DNA from: Methylomonas paludis
GTDB lineage: Bacteria; Pseudomonadota; Gammaproteobacteria; Methylococcales; Methylomonadaceae
Assembly: GCF_018734325.1 (NCBI RefSeq)
Contig: NZ_CP073754.1
Location: forward strand, 186,001 to 250,000
Direction of reading: 5' to 3'
DNA: 64,000 bases
Below the pieces are notes generated by a model. The model searched no databases. It was not told the DNA's origin and saw only the letters and a list, made by a program, of their open reading frames with translations. A program made the position numbers and the translations under genes. Shown here piece by piece: positions 29,203 through 38,465 of the stretch (position 1 is its first letter; every line of letters begins with the position of its first letter).

Positions 29203-30011
29203 ATTATTACCGCTAAAATCACTGCATTGCTTTTAAATACCGCGTAAGCCGGTACCCCTGGTGCCAATCCCAATGCTGCAGTGCTGGGCTGAGTCAGCAT
29301 CACTGTCAGGCTGTCATCACCAGGCAAACGCAATACCACTTCACTTTCAATACCATCGTCATGGATACGGATGACACTGCCAGGCAAACAATTACGCGCC
29401 GATAAGCGATAATCTGCCAAATCGGTTAACAGATTAATTTCGGTACTGTTAATCAGCAACAAAACTTCGCGACCAATACTAATTTGCAAGGACTCCAGTT
29501 CCGCAATAGTCAGAGAAATCACAATATTCTCCCCGCCTTTTAAAGCGGCTAACACCTCAACATAAATACTGCCGGTCTGGATGGCGACGATGGTGCCAAA
29601 CAATTGATTGGTGGCGCTGGTTTTAATGTTCAAGGGTTTCAGCAGCAGCAATGTATCGGTATCGGCCTCCAATTCTTGATTCAATTGTTGTAAAAATTGC
29701 TGATGACGATACTCCAGACTGGTAAACAGGGCCAATAACGCCCGGCCTGCACTGGTTAAACTGGTGCCGCCACCTTTGCTGCCGCCGGTAGCGGTGGAAA
29801 TCAAGACCTTAGGCGAAAAATTATTGGCGCGTTCAATAATTTGCCAGGCGCCTTTATAGCTCAAGCCGACTTGTTTGGCTGCTTGATTGATAGAGCCCAG
29901 TTCATCTATGGCTCTTAATAACTTGATCATTCGCTTATCCAGCGTTCCGGCCAGACTTATTTCGCCCTGAACCCATGCAGCGTTTTGTAGTGGCTTGGTT
30001 TTTTTGGTCAT
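29199..30011 (-). CDS. modE: molybdate-responsive regulator ModE
   Basis: The 270-residue protein has an N-terminal winged helix (LGSINQAAKQVGLSYKGAWQ, then GGSKGGGTSLTSAGRALL, the ModE signature) and two C-terminal Mop domains (TSATNQLFGTIVAIQTGSIY and LSARNCLPGSVIRIHDDGIE). With bound molybdate it dimerises and binds ATCGcTATATA-type palindromes. Such a site lies 225 bases upstream (30236-30263). It is divergent from the mop/modC/modA genes it probably controls. Confidence 0.93.
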   Translation of the reverse strand: MTKKTKPLQNAAWVQGEISLAGTLDKRMIKLLRAIDELGSINQAAKQVGLSYKGAWQIIERANNFSPKVLISTATGGSKGGGTSLTSAGRALLALFTSLEYRHQQFLQQLNQELEADTDTLLLLKPLNIKTSATNQLFGTIVAIQTGSIYVEVLAALKGGENIVISLTIAELESLQISIGREVLLLINSTEINLLTDLADYRLSARNCLPGSVIRIHDDGIESEVVLRLPGDDSLTVMLTQPSTAALGLAPGVPAYAVFKSNAVILAVII

Positions 30012-30053
30012 GATTTTCCAGAGACAGGGTGAATGAACGCTATAGTCTAATTG

Positions 30054-30187
30054 TAACTACACAGCATTCAAGTATTCCTTTAAAAACAGGTGCTTGTGGG
30101 CTGTGCTAAACGCAGTGCTGCGCAGCGTTGCAAGCTAAATAATTGTTTATAAAGGAATAAATAAAAAGCTTGTCCTAAGTAATTATA
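30054..30187. repeat. degenerate MITE-like copy between modE and mop
   Basis: TAACTACACAGCATTCAAG, CTTTAAAAACAGGTGC, GTGCTAAACGCAGTGCTGC and TTGTTTATAAAGGAATA follow the 19068 element in order. The right end is diverged (CCTAAGTAATTAT). It separates the modE start from the ModE box. Confidence 0.55.
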
Positions 30188-30235
30188 TCTAATTTTAGAG
30201 CATTGTTTATTAAAATAAAACAGACAATTTCTTAA

Positions 30236-30263
30236 ATCGTTATTTACTTTTATATATAGCGAA
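30236..30263. promoter_or_regulatory. ModE operator (molybdate box)
   Basis: ATCGTTATTTA (30236-30246), a 6-base spacer and TATATAGCGAA (30253-30263) match the known ModE consensus ATCGCTATATA-N6-TATATAACGAT in half-site sequence and spacing. It lies between divergent modE and mop, 167 bases before the mop start. Confidence 0.8.
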
Positions 30264-30429
30264 ATATACTAGAGCTTAGCGAGCTGTGTTTTGCTGTGTT
30301 ATCTGTTCTGCTTGTCATCTCAACGGGTGTTAGGCGCTGGTTCCAAAAATTCAAGCGAGTTTACCCAGAAAAAGTTTCTGTGTCGCTGTATGATATTGGT
30401 TTTACCACAATCCAGATAAGGAACTTAAC

Positions 30430-30858
30430 ATGAAAACAAGTGCGCGCAATCAATTCAACGGTACAGTAACTGATCTGCGTATCGGTACTGTCAATGCTGA
30501 AGTTCATGTCGGTCTGGCCGGTGGCGAAACCATCGTCGCTTCAGTAACTAAAGAATCGGTCGAAACGCTGGGTATTAAAACCGGTTTGAGTGTTATCGCG
30601 CTGGTCAAAGCCCCGCAAATCATCATTATCAGTGATTTCGGCAGTTACAAAATCTCGGCCCGCAACCAGTTGGCCGGGACTATCACTGAAGTTAAACATG
30701 GCCCGGTGAATGCCGAGATTGATATTGAACTAAAAGGTGGTCAAAAAATAGCGGCTACCGTTACCAATGATAGTGTAGAAGCGTTGGGCTTACAAAAAGG
30801 TCAAATCGCAACTGCCGTGTTTAAAGCCGGTGCGGTATTGTTGGCCGTGCCAAGTTAA
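30430..30858 (+). CDS. molybdenum-binding di-Mop protein (ModG-like molbindin)
   Basis: The 142-residue protein is two tandem Mop domains: residues 1-68 (TSARNQFNGTVTDLRIGTVN) and 72-141 (ISARNQLAGTITEVKHGPVN). Each has the conserved SARNQ and the EALGLKxG region. Di-Mop molbindins such as Azotobacter ModG form trimers that store up to eight molybdates in the cytoplasm and buffer Mo supply for nitrogenase. A good AAGGAA site precedes the ATG. It is 61 bases upstream of the ModC-like gene. Confidence 0.9.
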   Translation: MKTSARNQFNGTVTDLRIGTVNAEVHVGLAGGETIVASVTKESVETLGIKTGLSVIALVKAPQIIIISDFGSYKISARNQLAGTITEVKHGPVNAEIDIELKGGQKIAATVTNDSVEALGLQKGQIATAVFKAGAVLLAVPS

Positions 30859-30919
30859 ATCAAGCAAATCTGTGCTTAACCAGTATGGTTGACGCAGATG
30901 GGGAATATAAGGTTGGGAC

Positions 30920-32095
30920 ATGCTGCTGGATATGAATGTAAAGCTACGTCGGGGTCATTTTGATCTGACCACACAATTCTCGGTACACGATACCAGTGTG
31001 GGTTTGTTCGGGAAATCCGGTGCCGGCAAAAGTACGGTATTGGGTCTGATAGCCGGAACTATTCAGCCGCAAAGCGGACATATCAGTCTTAACGGCAAGA
31101 TATTGTTCGATAGCCGCAAAGGCATCATCATGCCGCGTGAACAACGCCCGGTTGGTGCAGTTTTGCAAATAGACTGCGCCGATTCCAGTGAAACAGTGCG
31201 GGATAATTTAAACTCGGCTTATCACCGCACCTTAAAACAGCGCCGCCTGTTTAAGCTGGATTATCTGATTGGCTTGTTGGAACTGGGGACAATACTTGAT
31301 GATACTATCCAGTTGCTGTCTGCTGGTGAACGGCAGCGGGTGGCTTTGGCGCGGGCTTTGTTAAAAGCACCCAAAATATTATTGCTGGATGAAACCTTTG
31401 CTGCCATAGGCAACGGCTTTCGTGCCCAACTGCTGCCGATTCTGAAGCGCTTACAAGACGAGTTTGGTCTGCCGGTATTGTATGCCAGCCAGTCCTTAGG
31501 TGAGATACTGGATTTAACCGATCAACTGGTGGTACTTGAACAAGGTAAGGTCTTGCGTAGCGGTTCGTTGCGTGAAGTAGCCAAACAGCAGGATATTTTC
31601 AGCTACTTGGGAATATGCCAGATAGACAATATTTTACCGGTGAACATACGGCATCATGACCGTATAGCCGGCTGCAGTATGGCAGATAGCTTTGGTTTGC
31701 CCTTAACCTTACCGTTACGCCCCCAATTTAAAGTCGGCAGTCAAACTCAGGTATCAATTCGGGCTAGGGATATTGCCCTGTCACGTAGTTACATCGAAGG
31801 TATCTCCATTCAAAATCAAATCAAAGGCCGGATTTGCGCCTTGATTCCCAGCGGTGAAAGCGTTATTGTCCAAGTTGACTGTGGTGGAACCCTGCTGGTC
31901 GAAATCACACCGGGTGCTTGCCGCAATATGGGTTTACAGGAAGGTGAAATTGTTTATTGCCTGATTAAAACCCATGCCTTGGTATACATTAATGAACTAG
32001 ATGCACTGCCTTATCAGCGTGTGGTCAATCATGGTGACGGCTACTATTATCTGGGGGCAACCGGATCAGCCTCTGCAGATATTTCTGCACATTAA
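30920..32095 (+). CDS. ModC-like ABC ATPase with altered catalytic loops
   Basis: The 391-residue protein has an ABC domain followed by a Mop/TOBE region (NQIKGRICALIPSGESVIVQ). Walker A is GKSGAGKST (31-39), the Q-loop Gln is Q83, and Walker B with Glu is LLLDE (154-158). Three positions are unusual: the signature is LSAGERQR (133-140) instead of LSGGE, the D-loop has AIG instead of ALD, and the switch His of the H-loop is Gln191 (YASQSLGE). ModC normally energises molybdate import through ModB, but no modB is adjacent. It may be a weak ATPase or a regulatory paralogue. Confidence 0.8.
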   Translation: MLLDMNVKLRRGHFDLTTQFSVHDTSVGLFGKSGAGKSTVLGLIAGTIQPQSGHISLNGKILFDSRKGIIMPREQRPVGAVLQIDCADSSETVRDNLNSAYHRTLKQRRLFKLDYLIGLLELGTILDDTIQLLSAGERQRVALARALLKAPKILLLDETFAAIGNGFRAQLLPILKRLQDEFGLPVLYASQSLGEILDLTDQLVVLEQGKVLRSGSLREVAKQQDIFSYLGICQIDNILPVNIRHHDRIAGCSMADSFGLPLTLPLRPQFKVGSQTQVSIRARDIALSRSYIEGISIQNQIKGRICALIPSGESVIVQVDCGGTLLVEITPGACRNMGLQEGEIVYCLIKTHALVYINELDALPYQRVVNHGDGYYYLGATGSASADISAH

Positions 32096-32133
32096 GTTGT
32101 CATCAACACATTGTTAACCCATAGGAAGTCAAA

Positions 32134-32898
32134 ATGTTTAAGCATGATTTAAAACGTATGATAGTCAGTGTCTGCCTGATTTTGGCAACTTGCCAGATTC
32201 GGGCAGAAACCACCTTGGTCGCGGTGGCCGCCAATTTCACCAAGCCCATGAACGAAATTGTTGCAGAATTCCAAAAAGCCAGTGGTCATAGCGTCAACCT
32301 GTCTTTCGGTTCTTCCGGTAAATTTGTCGCACAGTTGGAGAATGGCGCGCCATTTGAAATATTTTTGGCGGCAGATGAAAAAAATCCCAGCAAATTGGTG
32401 CAATCGGGGTTGGCTGTGTCCGACAGTCAATTTACCTATGCTATCGGTAAGCTGGTACTCTGGTCTAATGCCAATGATTATGTGGATGGCGAAGGTCAAA
32501 TTCTCAGCAATGGCAATTTTAAACATTTGGCCATTGCTGATCCCAAGCTGGCGCCTTATGGGGCTGCGGCCTTGGAAGTATTAAGCAATAAAGGATTGTT
32601 GGCAAAGTTGCAACCATTGTTCGTACAAGGTGAAAACATTGCCCAAACCCATGAATTCATCAGTACCGGCAATGCTGAATTGGGCTTTATTGCCCTGTCG
32701 CAAGTCATAGAAAACGGCAAAATCGGCAGCGGTTCCGGCTGGATTGTGCCGACTGATTTATATACCCCAATTCGTCAAGATGCCGTTCTGTTAAAAACCG
32801 GAGCAGAAAATCCGGCGGCACTGGCTTTGCTGGAATTCCTGAAATCCCCACCAGCTCAGGCTATCATCGAAAAATACGGTTACCAATTGCCCAAATAG
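32134..32898 (+). CDS. modA: periplasmic molybdate-binding protein ModA
   Basis: The 254-residue protein has a signal peptide cleaved near A24 and a mature start TTLVAVAANFTKPMNEIVAEF. It also has the oxyanion-binding loop SFGSSGKFVAQLENGAPFEI, then FLAADE and IADPKLAPYGAAALEVL, typical of ModA. It captures molybdate or tungstate in the periplasm. It follows the ModC-like gene by 38 bases. The permease modB is missing, and the next gene is on the opposite strand and unrelated, so the transporter is incomplete here. Confidence 0.92.
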   Translation: MFKHDLKRMIVSVCLILATCQIRAETTLVAVAANFTKPMNEIVAEFQKASGHSVNLSFGSSGKFVAQLENGAPFEIFLAADEKNPSKLVQSGLAVSDSQFTYAIGKLVLWSNANDYVDGEGQILSNGNFKHLAIADPKLAPYGAAALEVLSNKGLLAKLQPLFVQGENIAQTHEFISTGNAELGFIALSQVIENGKIGSGSGWIVPTDLYTPIRQDAVLLKTGAENPAALALLEFLKSPPAQAIIEKYGYQLPK

Positions 32899-32992
32899 CC
32901 GCTGTACTTTCTCTAAACTACCCACAAAAGCGGGCTTGTTAGGTTTTCTTGGCTTAAAGAGACGTGGCAAGATTAAGCAAATCAACTCATAG

Positions 32993-33844
32993 TCATAAAT
33001 TGGATTTTTCCGTTTTTTCCTGGCTGGAGCTGTTATGATCTTTGCTAACTTGTGGCATAGGGCATTTTGAACCTAGCCAGGATTTAATCGGGTGGAATAC
33101 TTTTGCCAGCAACAAATCTCTAAGGAATAAAAGTAAAAAAATCTGATTTGAAAGCAGATAACGTCCCAGCAGACGCCGCTCCTGAAATAATCGGTACAGC
33201 CACTCCAGGCCCCGGTGTTGCATCCAGGCCGGAGCCCGGGCTATATGACCGGAATGATAGCTGAAAGCCGCACCTACCCCAATTTGTATTGGGGCATGTA
33301 ATTTCGGCAAATGGGCGGCTATCCACTTTTCCTGTTTGGGTGCGCCCAAGGCTACCCAAAGAAAGTCGGGCTTTGCCGCATTAATTAAGTCCACTAGTTG
33401 CTGGTCTTCCGCGGCAGACAAGCTTCGATAAGGCGGGGAATGCCAGCCTACGATTTTGACATCTGGATACTGAGCTGTTGTCAGATTGACCAGATCCTGG
33501 AGCGTTTCAGGGCGGCTGCCCAGAAAGAAATGCTTCCATCCCTTACTGCAGCCGGCTGCTAGACATTTTTGCATTAAATCTGGACCGGACACCCGGTTGT
33601 TGATATTGGCATTGCGTACCAGATTGGCGTACCAAACCAGCGGCATACCATCCATGGTCAATAAAGAACGGTGATTTACGGCATTCAGTTCCTTATCCCA
33701 TAAACCGGTGGTAATAGTATGAACATTGACAATACATACCTGATGAGGGGTTTTTTCATCTATCCAGGTTGCGAACAAATCAAGTGTTGTATCATAAGTT
33801 AGAATAGGGAACTGTAGACCAAGAATATGGACAGTTTTAAACAT
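32993..33844 (-). CDS. WecG/TagA/CpsF-family glycosyltransferase
   Basis: The 283-residue GT26 enzyme has NVHTITTGLWDKEL, TMDGMPLVWYANLV, the DLMQKCLAAG stretch and LWVALGAPKQEKWIAAHL. The family transfers UDP-sugars (ManNAc, ManNAcA or glucuronate) onto undecaprenyl-PP-linked acceptors at the inner membrane. It is the first of several polysaccharide genes; UDP-glucuronate from ugd could be its donor, but this is inference. Confidence 0.88.
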   Translation of the reverse strand: MFKTVHILGLQFPILTYDTTLDLFATWIDEKTPHQVCIVNVHTITTGLWDKELNAVNHRSLLTMDGMPLVWYANLVRNANINNRVSGPDLMQKCLAAGCSKGWKHFFLGSRPETLQDLVNLTTAQYPDVKIVGWHSPPYRSLSAAEDQQLVDLINAAKPDFLWVALGAPKQEKWIAAHLPKLHAPIQIGVGAAFSYHSGHIARAPAWMQHRGLEWLYRLFQERRLLGRYLLSNQIFLLLFLRDLLLAKVFHPIKSWLGSKCPMPQVSKDHNSSSQEKTEKSNL

Positions 33845-33879
33845 ATAAATTTAGATTTTTCTAAAAAGCGAATAACAGC

Positions 33880-35985
33880 ATGAAATTACTGAATAAATTA
33901 CATTATTTCTTTCTGATTATAGCATGTTTAAGTGTCTTATCTAGTGGCTATGCTCAAGATTTTTATGTCTCACCTGAGGGTAATGACCAGGCAAACGGCT
34001 TATTTGCCAAACAATATGATCAAACTAATGGTCCTTATCAAACTCTGGCAAGAGCACAATCAGCAGTTAGAGCACTAAAAACCAGTGCCCAGTTTAAAGA
34101 GCCGGTGATTATTCATATTGGTACCGGTATTTATAGTTTGGATCAGCCATTAGTATTCGATTTAAGAGACTCTGGTGTGCCGGGCCGGGAAATTATTTGG
34201 CAGGCCGACAACGGACCGGTGATACTGACCGGTGGCAAACCACTATCTAATTGCGAAAACACCGGGCAATTGTGGACTTGTCCAGTCACCGATTTAAACT
34301 TTGATAATATCAAACGCCCGGCTGATTCCCGTAAAAAGAGCTATTTTAGTCCGTTTCATTTATATATTAATGAACATCGGTATCATTTGGCGCGCTGGCC
34401 AGATACCGGCTGGGCTCATATTAAGCAGGCGTTAACCGAAAAAACCAAATTCTCCAGTTTTCAGGCGCTTCCCGTCATAGCGCAGCAGTCGCAGCTACTG
34501 CAAATCCATATTTTCGCCAGTAACGATTGGCTGGATCAATATCTACCGGTAGCGGAAATCGATAGTGTAAATAATCAAATCACTCTACAATCTGAAACAG
34601 CTTATCCCATATTGAGCGGGCGCCGCTTTTATCTGCAGAACATTCGTTCCGAATTAAATGCTGAAGAGGAATGGTTTTATGATAACAGCAATAACAGGGT
34701 TTTATTTATCACTGCCGCTGGCGCAAAACCAGAAAGGATTATAATCTCGGCACTTAATAATTTGATAAGTATTTCCCAGGCAGGTTATATCAGTTTTCGT
34801 AATCTTACTTTACGTTATACCACCGATGCTGCTATCAGTATTAAACAGGCCCATCATATTAAAATGGATGGCTTGGAAATTAATAATGTGGATGCTTCTG
34901 CGATAGAAGCCATAGATAGCAACAATATTAGTATTATCAACAACCATATTCATGATATCGGTGAGGGTGGTATTTCTATGTCTGGTGGTGAGCGAAAAAC
35001 GCTGAAAGCCGCTAATAATATAGTGCATAACAACTATATTCACGATTTTGCCAATTTAATTCTAACTTATTGTCCTGCGGTAGAAACCAGAGGTGTCGGT
35101 AGCTTCATCACCCATAATTTAATTGATCATGGTTCTGGCGGCGGTGTGACAATCGGCGGTAACGACCATCTCTTAGAAAAAAATGAAATCAGTCATGTTT
35201 GTGAGCAAGCGGCTGATTGCGGCGCGGTTTATGATGGACGGAATTGGACAGACCGTGGAAATGTAATTCGTTACAATAGTTTGCATGATATCTATGGTTA
35301 CGCATTTCAACGAATCAATACTGCCGAGAATACTGTCGAATATGCCCAGAAAGGTGCAGTAGGGGTTTATCTGGATGACGGCATGAGTGGGGTTACTGTC
35401 TATGGTAATATTTTCAATAATGCCGGTTCACTGGCCATACAGTTGGGTGGTGGACGAGATAATATCATACAGAACAATGTGTTTTTCAGCAAAGAGTGTG
35501 CAATTTGCGTGGATGCCCGTTGGCCAGAATACGTGTGGTCGCTTAATCGCAACACCCTGCGCGATGTACCCTATTTGAGCAAACTTTGGCGGAACAGATA
35601 CCCGGCATTGGCCTTGCCTATGCATAACGATATCTGGCCGGAAGGCAATACCATCAAAAGCAATATCATCATCTCCAATAAACAAGATGGCCCGGTTGTG
35701 CAATATATTCTGCCGGCAGAGTCCAACGATATTTCAAACAATATCGTCTGGAGTACTCTGGGTAATTTTAAGGTGCTCTACAATATACTGGATAGGCCAA
35801 ATACATTAGGTGATGTGAATTGGCAAGATTGGATAAAGCTGGGGGTAGAGAAAAACAGTGTTTTGGCCGATCCTTGTGTAAGCCAGATTAGTTCAACTAA
35901 AGTCAGTTTTTGCAGTAAAGCACCATTGGCAAAAATCGGTTTTCAGGCCTTGCCGGAAGATATCGGCTTAATTCCCCAGCGGTAA
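33880..35985 (+). CDS. exported right-handed parallel beta-helix protein
   Basis: The 701-residue protein has a signal peptide (cleavage near SGYAQ, residue 26) and starts DFYVSPEGNDQANG, a DUF1565-like motif common in polysaccharide lyases and epimerases of the pectate-lyase superfamily. Repeated turns such as NNISIINNHIHDIGEGGISM and NIVHNNYIHDFANL build the beta-helix. Placed among glycosyltransferases, it may modify or degrade the exported polysaccharide. I cannot name the reaction. Confidence 0.8.
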   Translation: MKLLNKLHYFFLIIACLSVLSSGYAQDFYVSPEGNDQANGLFAKQYDQTNGPYQTLARAQSAVRALKTSAQFKEPVIIHIGTGIYSLDQPLVFDLRDSGVPGREIIWQADNGPVILTGGKPLSNCENTGQLWTCPVTDLNFDNIKRPADSRKKSYFSPFHLYINEHRYHLARWPDTGWAHIKQALTEKTKFSSFQALPVIAQQSQLLQIHIFASNDWLDQYLPVAEIDSVNNQITLQSETAYPILSGRRFYLQNIRSELNAEEEWFYDNSNNRVLFITAAGAKPERIIISALNNLISISQAGYISFRNLTLRYTTDAAISIKQAHHIKMDGLEINNVDASAIEAIDSNNISIINNHIHDIGEGGISMSGGERKTLKAANNIVHNNYIHDFANLILTYCPAVETRGVGSFITHNLIDHGSGGGVTIGGNDHLLEKNEISHVCEQAADCGAVYDGRNWTDRGNVIRYNSLHDIYGYAFQRINTAENTVEYAQKGAVGVYLDDGMSGVTVYGNIFNNAGSLAIQLGGGRDNIIQNNVFFSKECAICVDARWPEYVWSLNRNTLRDVPYLSKLWRNRYPALALPMHNDIWPEGNTIKSNIIISNKQDGPVVQYILPAESNDISNNIVWSTLGNFKVLYNILDRPNTLGDVNWQDWIKLGVEKNSVLADPCVSQISSTKVSFCSKAPLAKIGFQALPEDIGLIPQR

Positions 35986-36035
35986 ATAACTGACCATTAT
36001 TGTACTATTCAGGGCAGAGAAAAGTCCTGTTGCTA

Positions 36036-37112
36036 TCAGTTAAGTATGGATTTTAATACACCTTTTGCACAAGCTGCCCAGGTAAATTCATTTAATACCG
36101 CCCGGCGTTGGTTTTGTAACTCCACGCTGTTTTCCTGGTTCAGCAATTCAACTATTTTGCGGCCTATTGCTGCGCTATCATCAAGAGCCACATAATTAGC
36201 GGTGCCTTTGGAAATTTCGCGTAATACCGGAATATCACTGCATAACACCGGCGTGCCATGTGCCAATGCTTCAAGCGGCGGAAAACCAAAGCCTTCAGTG
36301 AAGGATAAAAACAAAAACAGTTCAGCATAGGCAAAATAGGCATGTAATTCGCTGGCATAAGCTGCTTTTATCGATGTGACTCCGTCTTGCGCGGTTGTTT
36401 CGATGCCGCATATAAACAGCGGTAATGGTGAATCTGTCTGATGACGATAAGCCTGATATGCCGCCAATATGCCTTCGGCATTCTTGTGCGGCAAGGTCGA
36501 GCTCATGGCAAAAATATAGGGATGTGGGTAAGGGCGGGGACCTGGTGCAGGTACCGAAATACCGTTATATATCATTGCCACTCCTTGGGTTCGGCCAGTA
36601 CGTGCAGCAATGTCATCCCTAGTTGCTTGGGAAATGGCAATAATTCGGTCTGCATACTTGGTACTGGAAACGATGGAATTATTGATAAACCATTCCTCCA
36701 GTCGGCCAAAATATCCCGGGAAATGTTCGGCATACCATAGTGGAATCAAGTCGTGAATAATCACCACTGTTTTTAGGGCTGGTGACAGGGTTTTAAGCAA
36801 TTTCGGGCAAAAGCCTTTGGGCGAAAAATACACGTCTGCCTGCAGTTTTCGGGTTTCAATGGCCGCTCTGCCAAAAAACCAGATTAATCTGGCTATTTTT
36901 CTCGGCGGGGTTGCGGAAACCAATATGGTGCGAACTCGGGGATGCTGATAGCTAAAATCGTGTTGATTGGCACTGTTGCATATAACCAATAATTCGGTTT
37001 TATCATCAATCTCCTCGACCAACGCTTTAAGCAGATTTTTGGCGTAGTTATAAATGCCCAGGCTTTTGCCTTGCCCTTGAATCAGTTCATAGGCGTCGAA
37101 GATTATGCGCAT
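36036..37112 (-). CDS. GT4-family glycosyltransferase
   Basis: The 358-residue protein has an N-terminal GQGKSLGIYNYAKNLL and the C-terminal GT-B donor-site motif LSFTEGFGFPPLEALAHG with the E-X7-E pair. It would add a sugar from a nucleotide donor to a growing polysaccharide repeat on the cytoplasmic face. It lies 13 bases downstream of the next GT4 gene, in one operon. Donor and acceptor are unknown. Confidence 0.88.
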   Translation of the reverse strand: MRIIFDAYELIQGQGKSLGIYNYAKNLLKALVEEIDDKTELLVICNSANQHDFSYQHPRVRTILVSATPPRKIARLIWFFGRAAIETRKLQADVYFSPKGFCPKLLKTLSPALKTVVIIHDLIPLWYAEHFPGYFGRLEEWFINNSIVSSTKYADRIIAISQATRDDIAARTGRTQGVAMIYNGISVPAPGPRPYPHPYIFAMSSTLPHKNAEGILAAYQAYRHQTDSPLPLFICGIETTAQDGVTSIKAAYASELHAYFAYAELFLFLSFTEGFGFPPLEALAHGTPVLCSDIPVLREISKGTANYVALDDSAAIGRKIVELLNQENSVELQNQRRAVLNEFTWAACAKGVLKSILN

Positions 37113-37125
37113 ATGTTTTCCTCCA

Positions 37126-38280
37126 TTAATTTATGCTGTGTCTGGGGTTGCTTAAGAAATTCAGCAGATGTTTAGCCGTTACCGAGCTTTGGTATTTGTC
37201 TAAAAAACGTTGCCGGGCCGTTATCCCAGTCCTGTGCAGCCAATTTTTATCCTTAATGGCGTTAGCAATCACAAGTGCGGCAGCATTAGCATCATCGGTA
37301 GGCAAAGCCAGGCCTACGCTATTGGCTTCACCCAGAATTTCTGAAATACCGCCTACCGGAAGTGCGAATACCGGACGACCGCGTGCCAGGGCTTCCAGTA
37401 GGCTCACCGGCAAATTTTCCAGCGTCGCGGTATGAATACATGCTATATGGTTATCAATCAGCGCGGCGGCATTTTTTACAAAACCGCGAAAAACTACATA
37501 ATCCTGAATCTGCAAAACCGCACACAATTGTTCAAGTTTGGTTCGATCCGGACCCTCGCCAACGATGGTTAAACGCAACATCAGACCTTGTTTATGCAAT
37601 GCCGCTAATATTTCCAGTGCGTATTGCTGGTTTTTTCGATTTTCCAAACTGCCGATGCTGATCAAATCAGCGTCGATAAGCTGGTTGGCAGTCAGACCTG
37701 GATCGGGTAAGAAATTGGGAATGATGGCGTAAGGAACCTTGGCAATAGCCGGTATGCGTTTAGTTAATTCAGTGTGCATAAATTGTGAGACAAACACCAA
37801 ACCATCCAGTTTTGGTAATACCTCGGCCTCAAATTTTCGGATAGATCTATATAACCCGCCGTCAGTTTGCAAATAGCCTTTGCCGGCCCATTCGTCTGCT
37901 TGGGAAATATTAAAGTGCACAATCAGAATAACCGGCAGATTTCTGGATGACCGGGCTGTCAGAGCCGCAGCGGCCGAAACCGGACATTGGGCATAAATAA
38001 TACCCTGTTTTACCAGTGGCAATTGCTGCTGCAAAGCCAGGCGTAAAAAATAAGCATGCCAATATCGATACCACCAGACACTTAAGGGGCCGGATAGCTT
38101 ATCCAGCACTTTTCTGACAGCAAAAATCGGATAAACCAGCCATTTATAATAAGAAAATGAGGTAATCAATCTGTTTTTTATAGATTGACTGTCAAGAAAC
38201 TCACGAAAACAATTAATATGGGTTTGTACGCCGGTTTCTCCATATGGGCGCATAATCGTAGCAATAATAATTTCCGGCAT
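37126..38280 (-). CDS. GT4-family glycosyltransferase
   Basis: The 384-residue GT-B enzyme shows LISIGSLENRKNQQYALEIL, LTIVGEGPDRTKLEQL and the donor motif TATLENLPVSLLEALARGRP. It forms a pair with the gene at 36036. A 185-base AT-rich gap separates it from the third GT4 gene upstream and may hold its own promoter. Confidence 0.88.
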   Translation of the reverse strand: MPEIIIATIMRPYGETGVQTHINCFREFLDSQSIKNRLITSFSYYKWLVYPIFAVRKVLDKLSGPLSVWWYRYWHAYFLRLALQQQLPLVKQGIIYAQCPVSAAAALTARSSRNLPVILIVHFNISQADEWAGKGYLQTDGGLYRSIRKFEAEVLPKLDGLVFVSQFMHTELTKRIPAIAKVPYAIIPNFLPDPGLTANQLIDADLISIGSLENRKNQQYALEILAALHKQGLMLRLTIVGEGPDRTKLEQLCAVLQIQDYVVFRGFVKNAAALIDNHIACIHTATLENLPVSLLEALARGRPVFALPVGGISEILGEANSVGLALPTDDANAAALVIANAIKDKNWLHRTGITARQRFLDKYQSSVTAKHLLNFLSNPRHSIN

Positions 38281-38465
38281 CGCTGATTCTTAATTGAATT
38301 GATAATTTATGGATCATGCAAACAAAGTAGCGTTAAACCTGCAAGTTTTCAGCTATCCCTGCTGCTTGATATGCACCATAGCCCAAGCTTGAGTATGACC
38401 GGATATAGTATATAGTGAATTGCTGCTAAACGTTTTTCTCAAACAGCATTTTTATATTGCAGATG

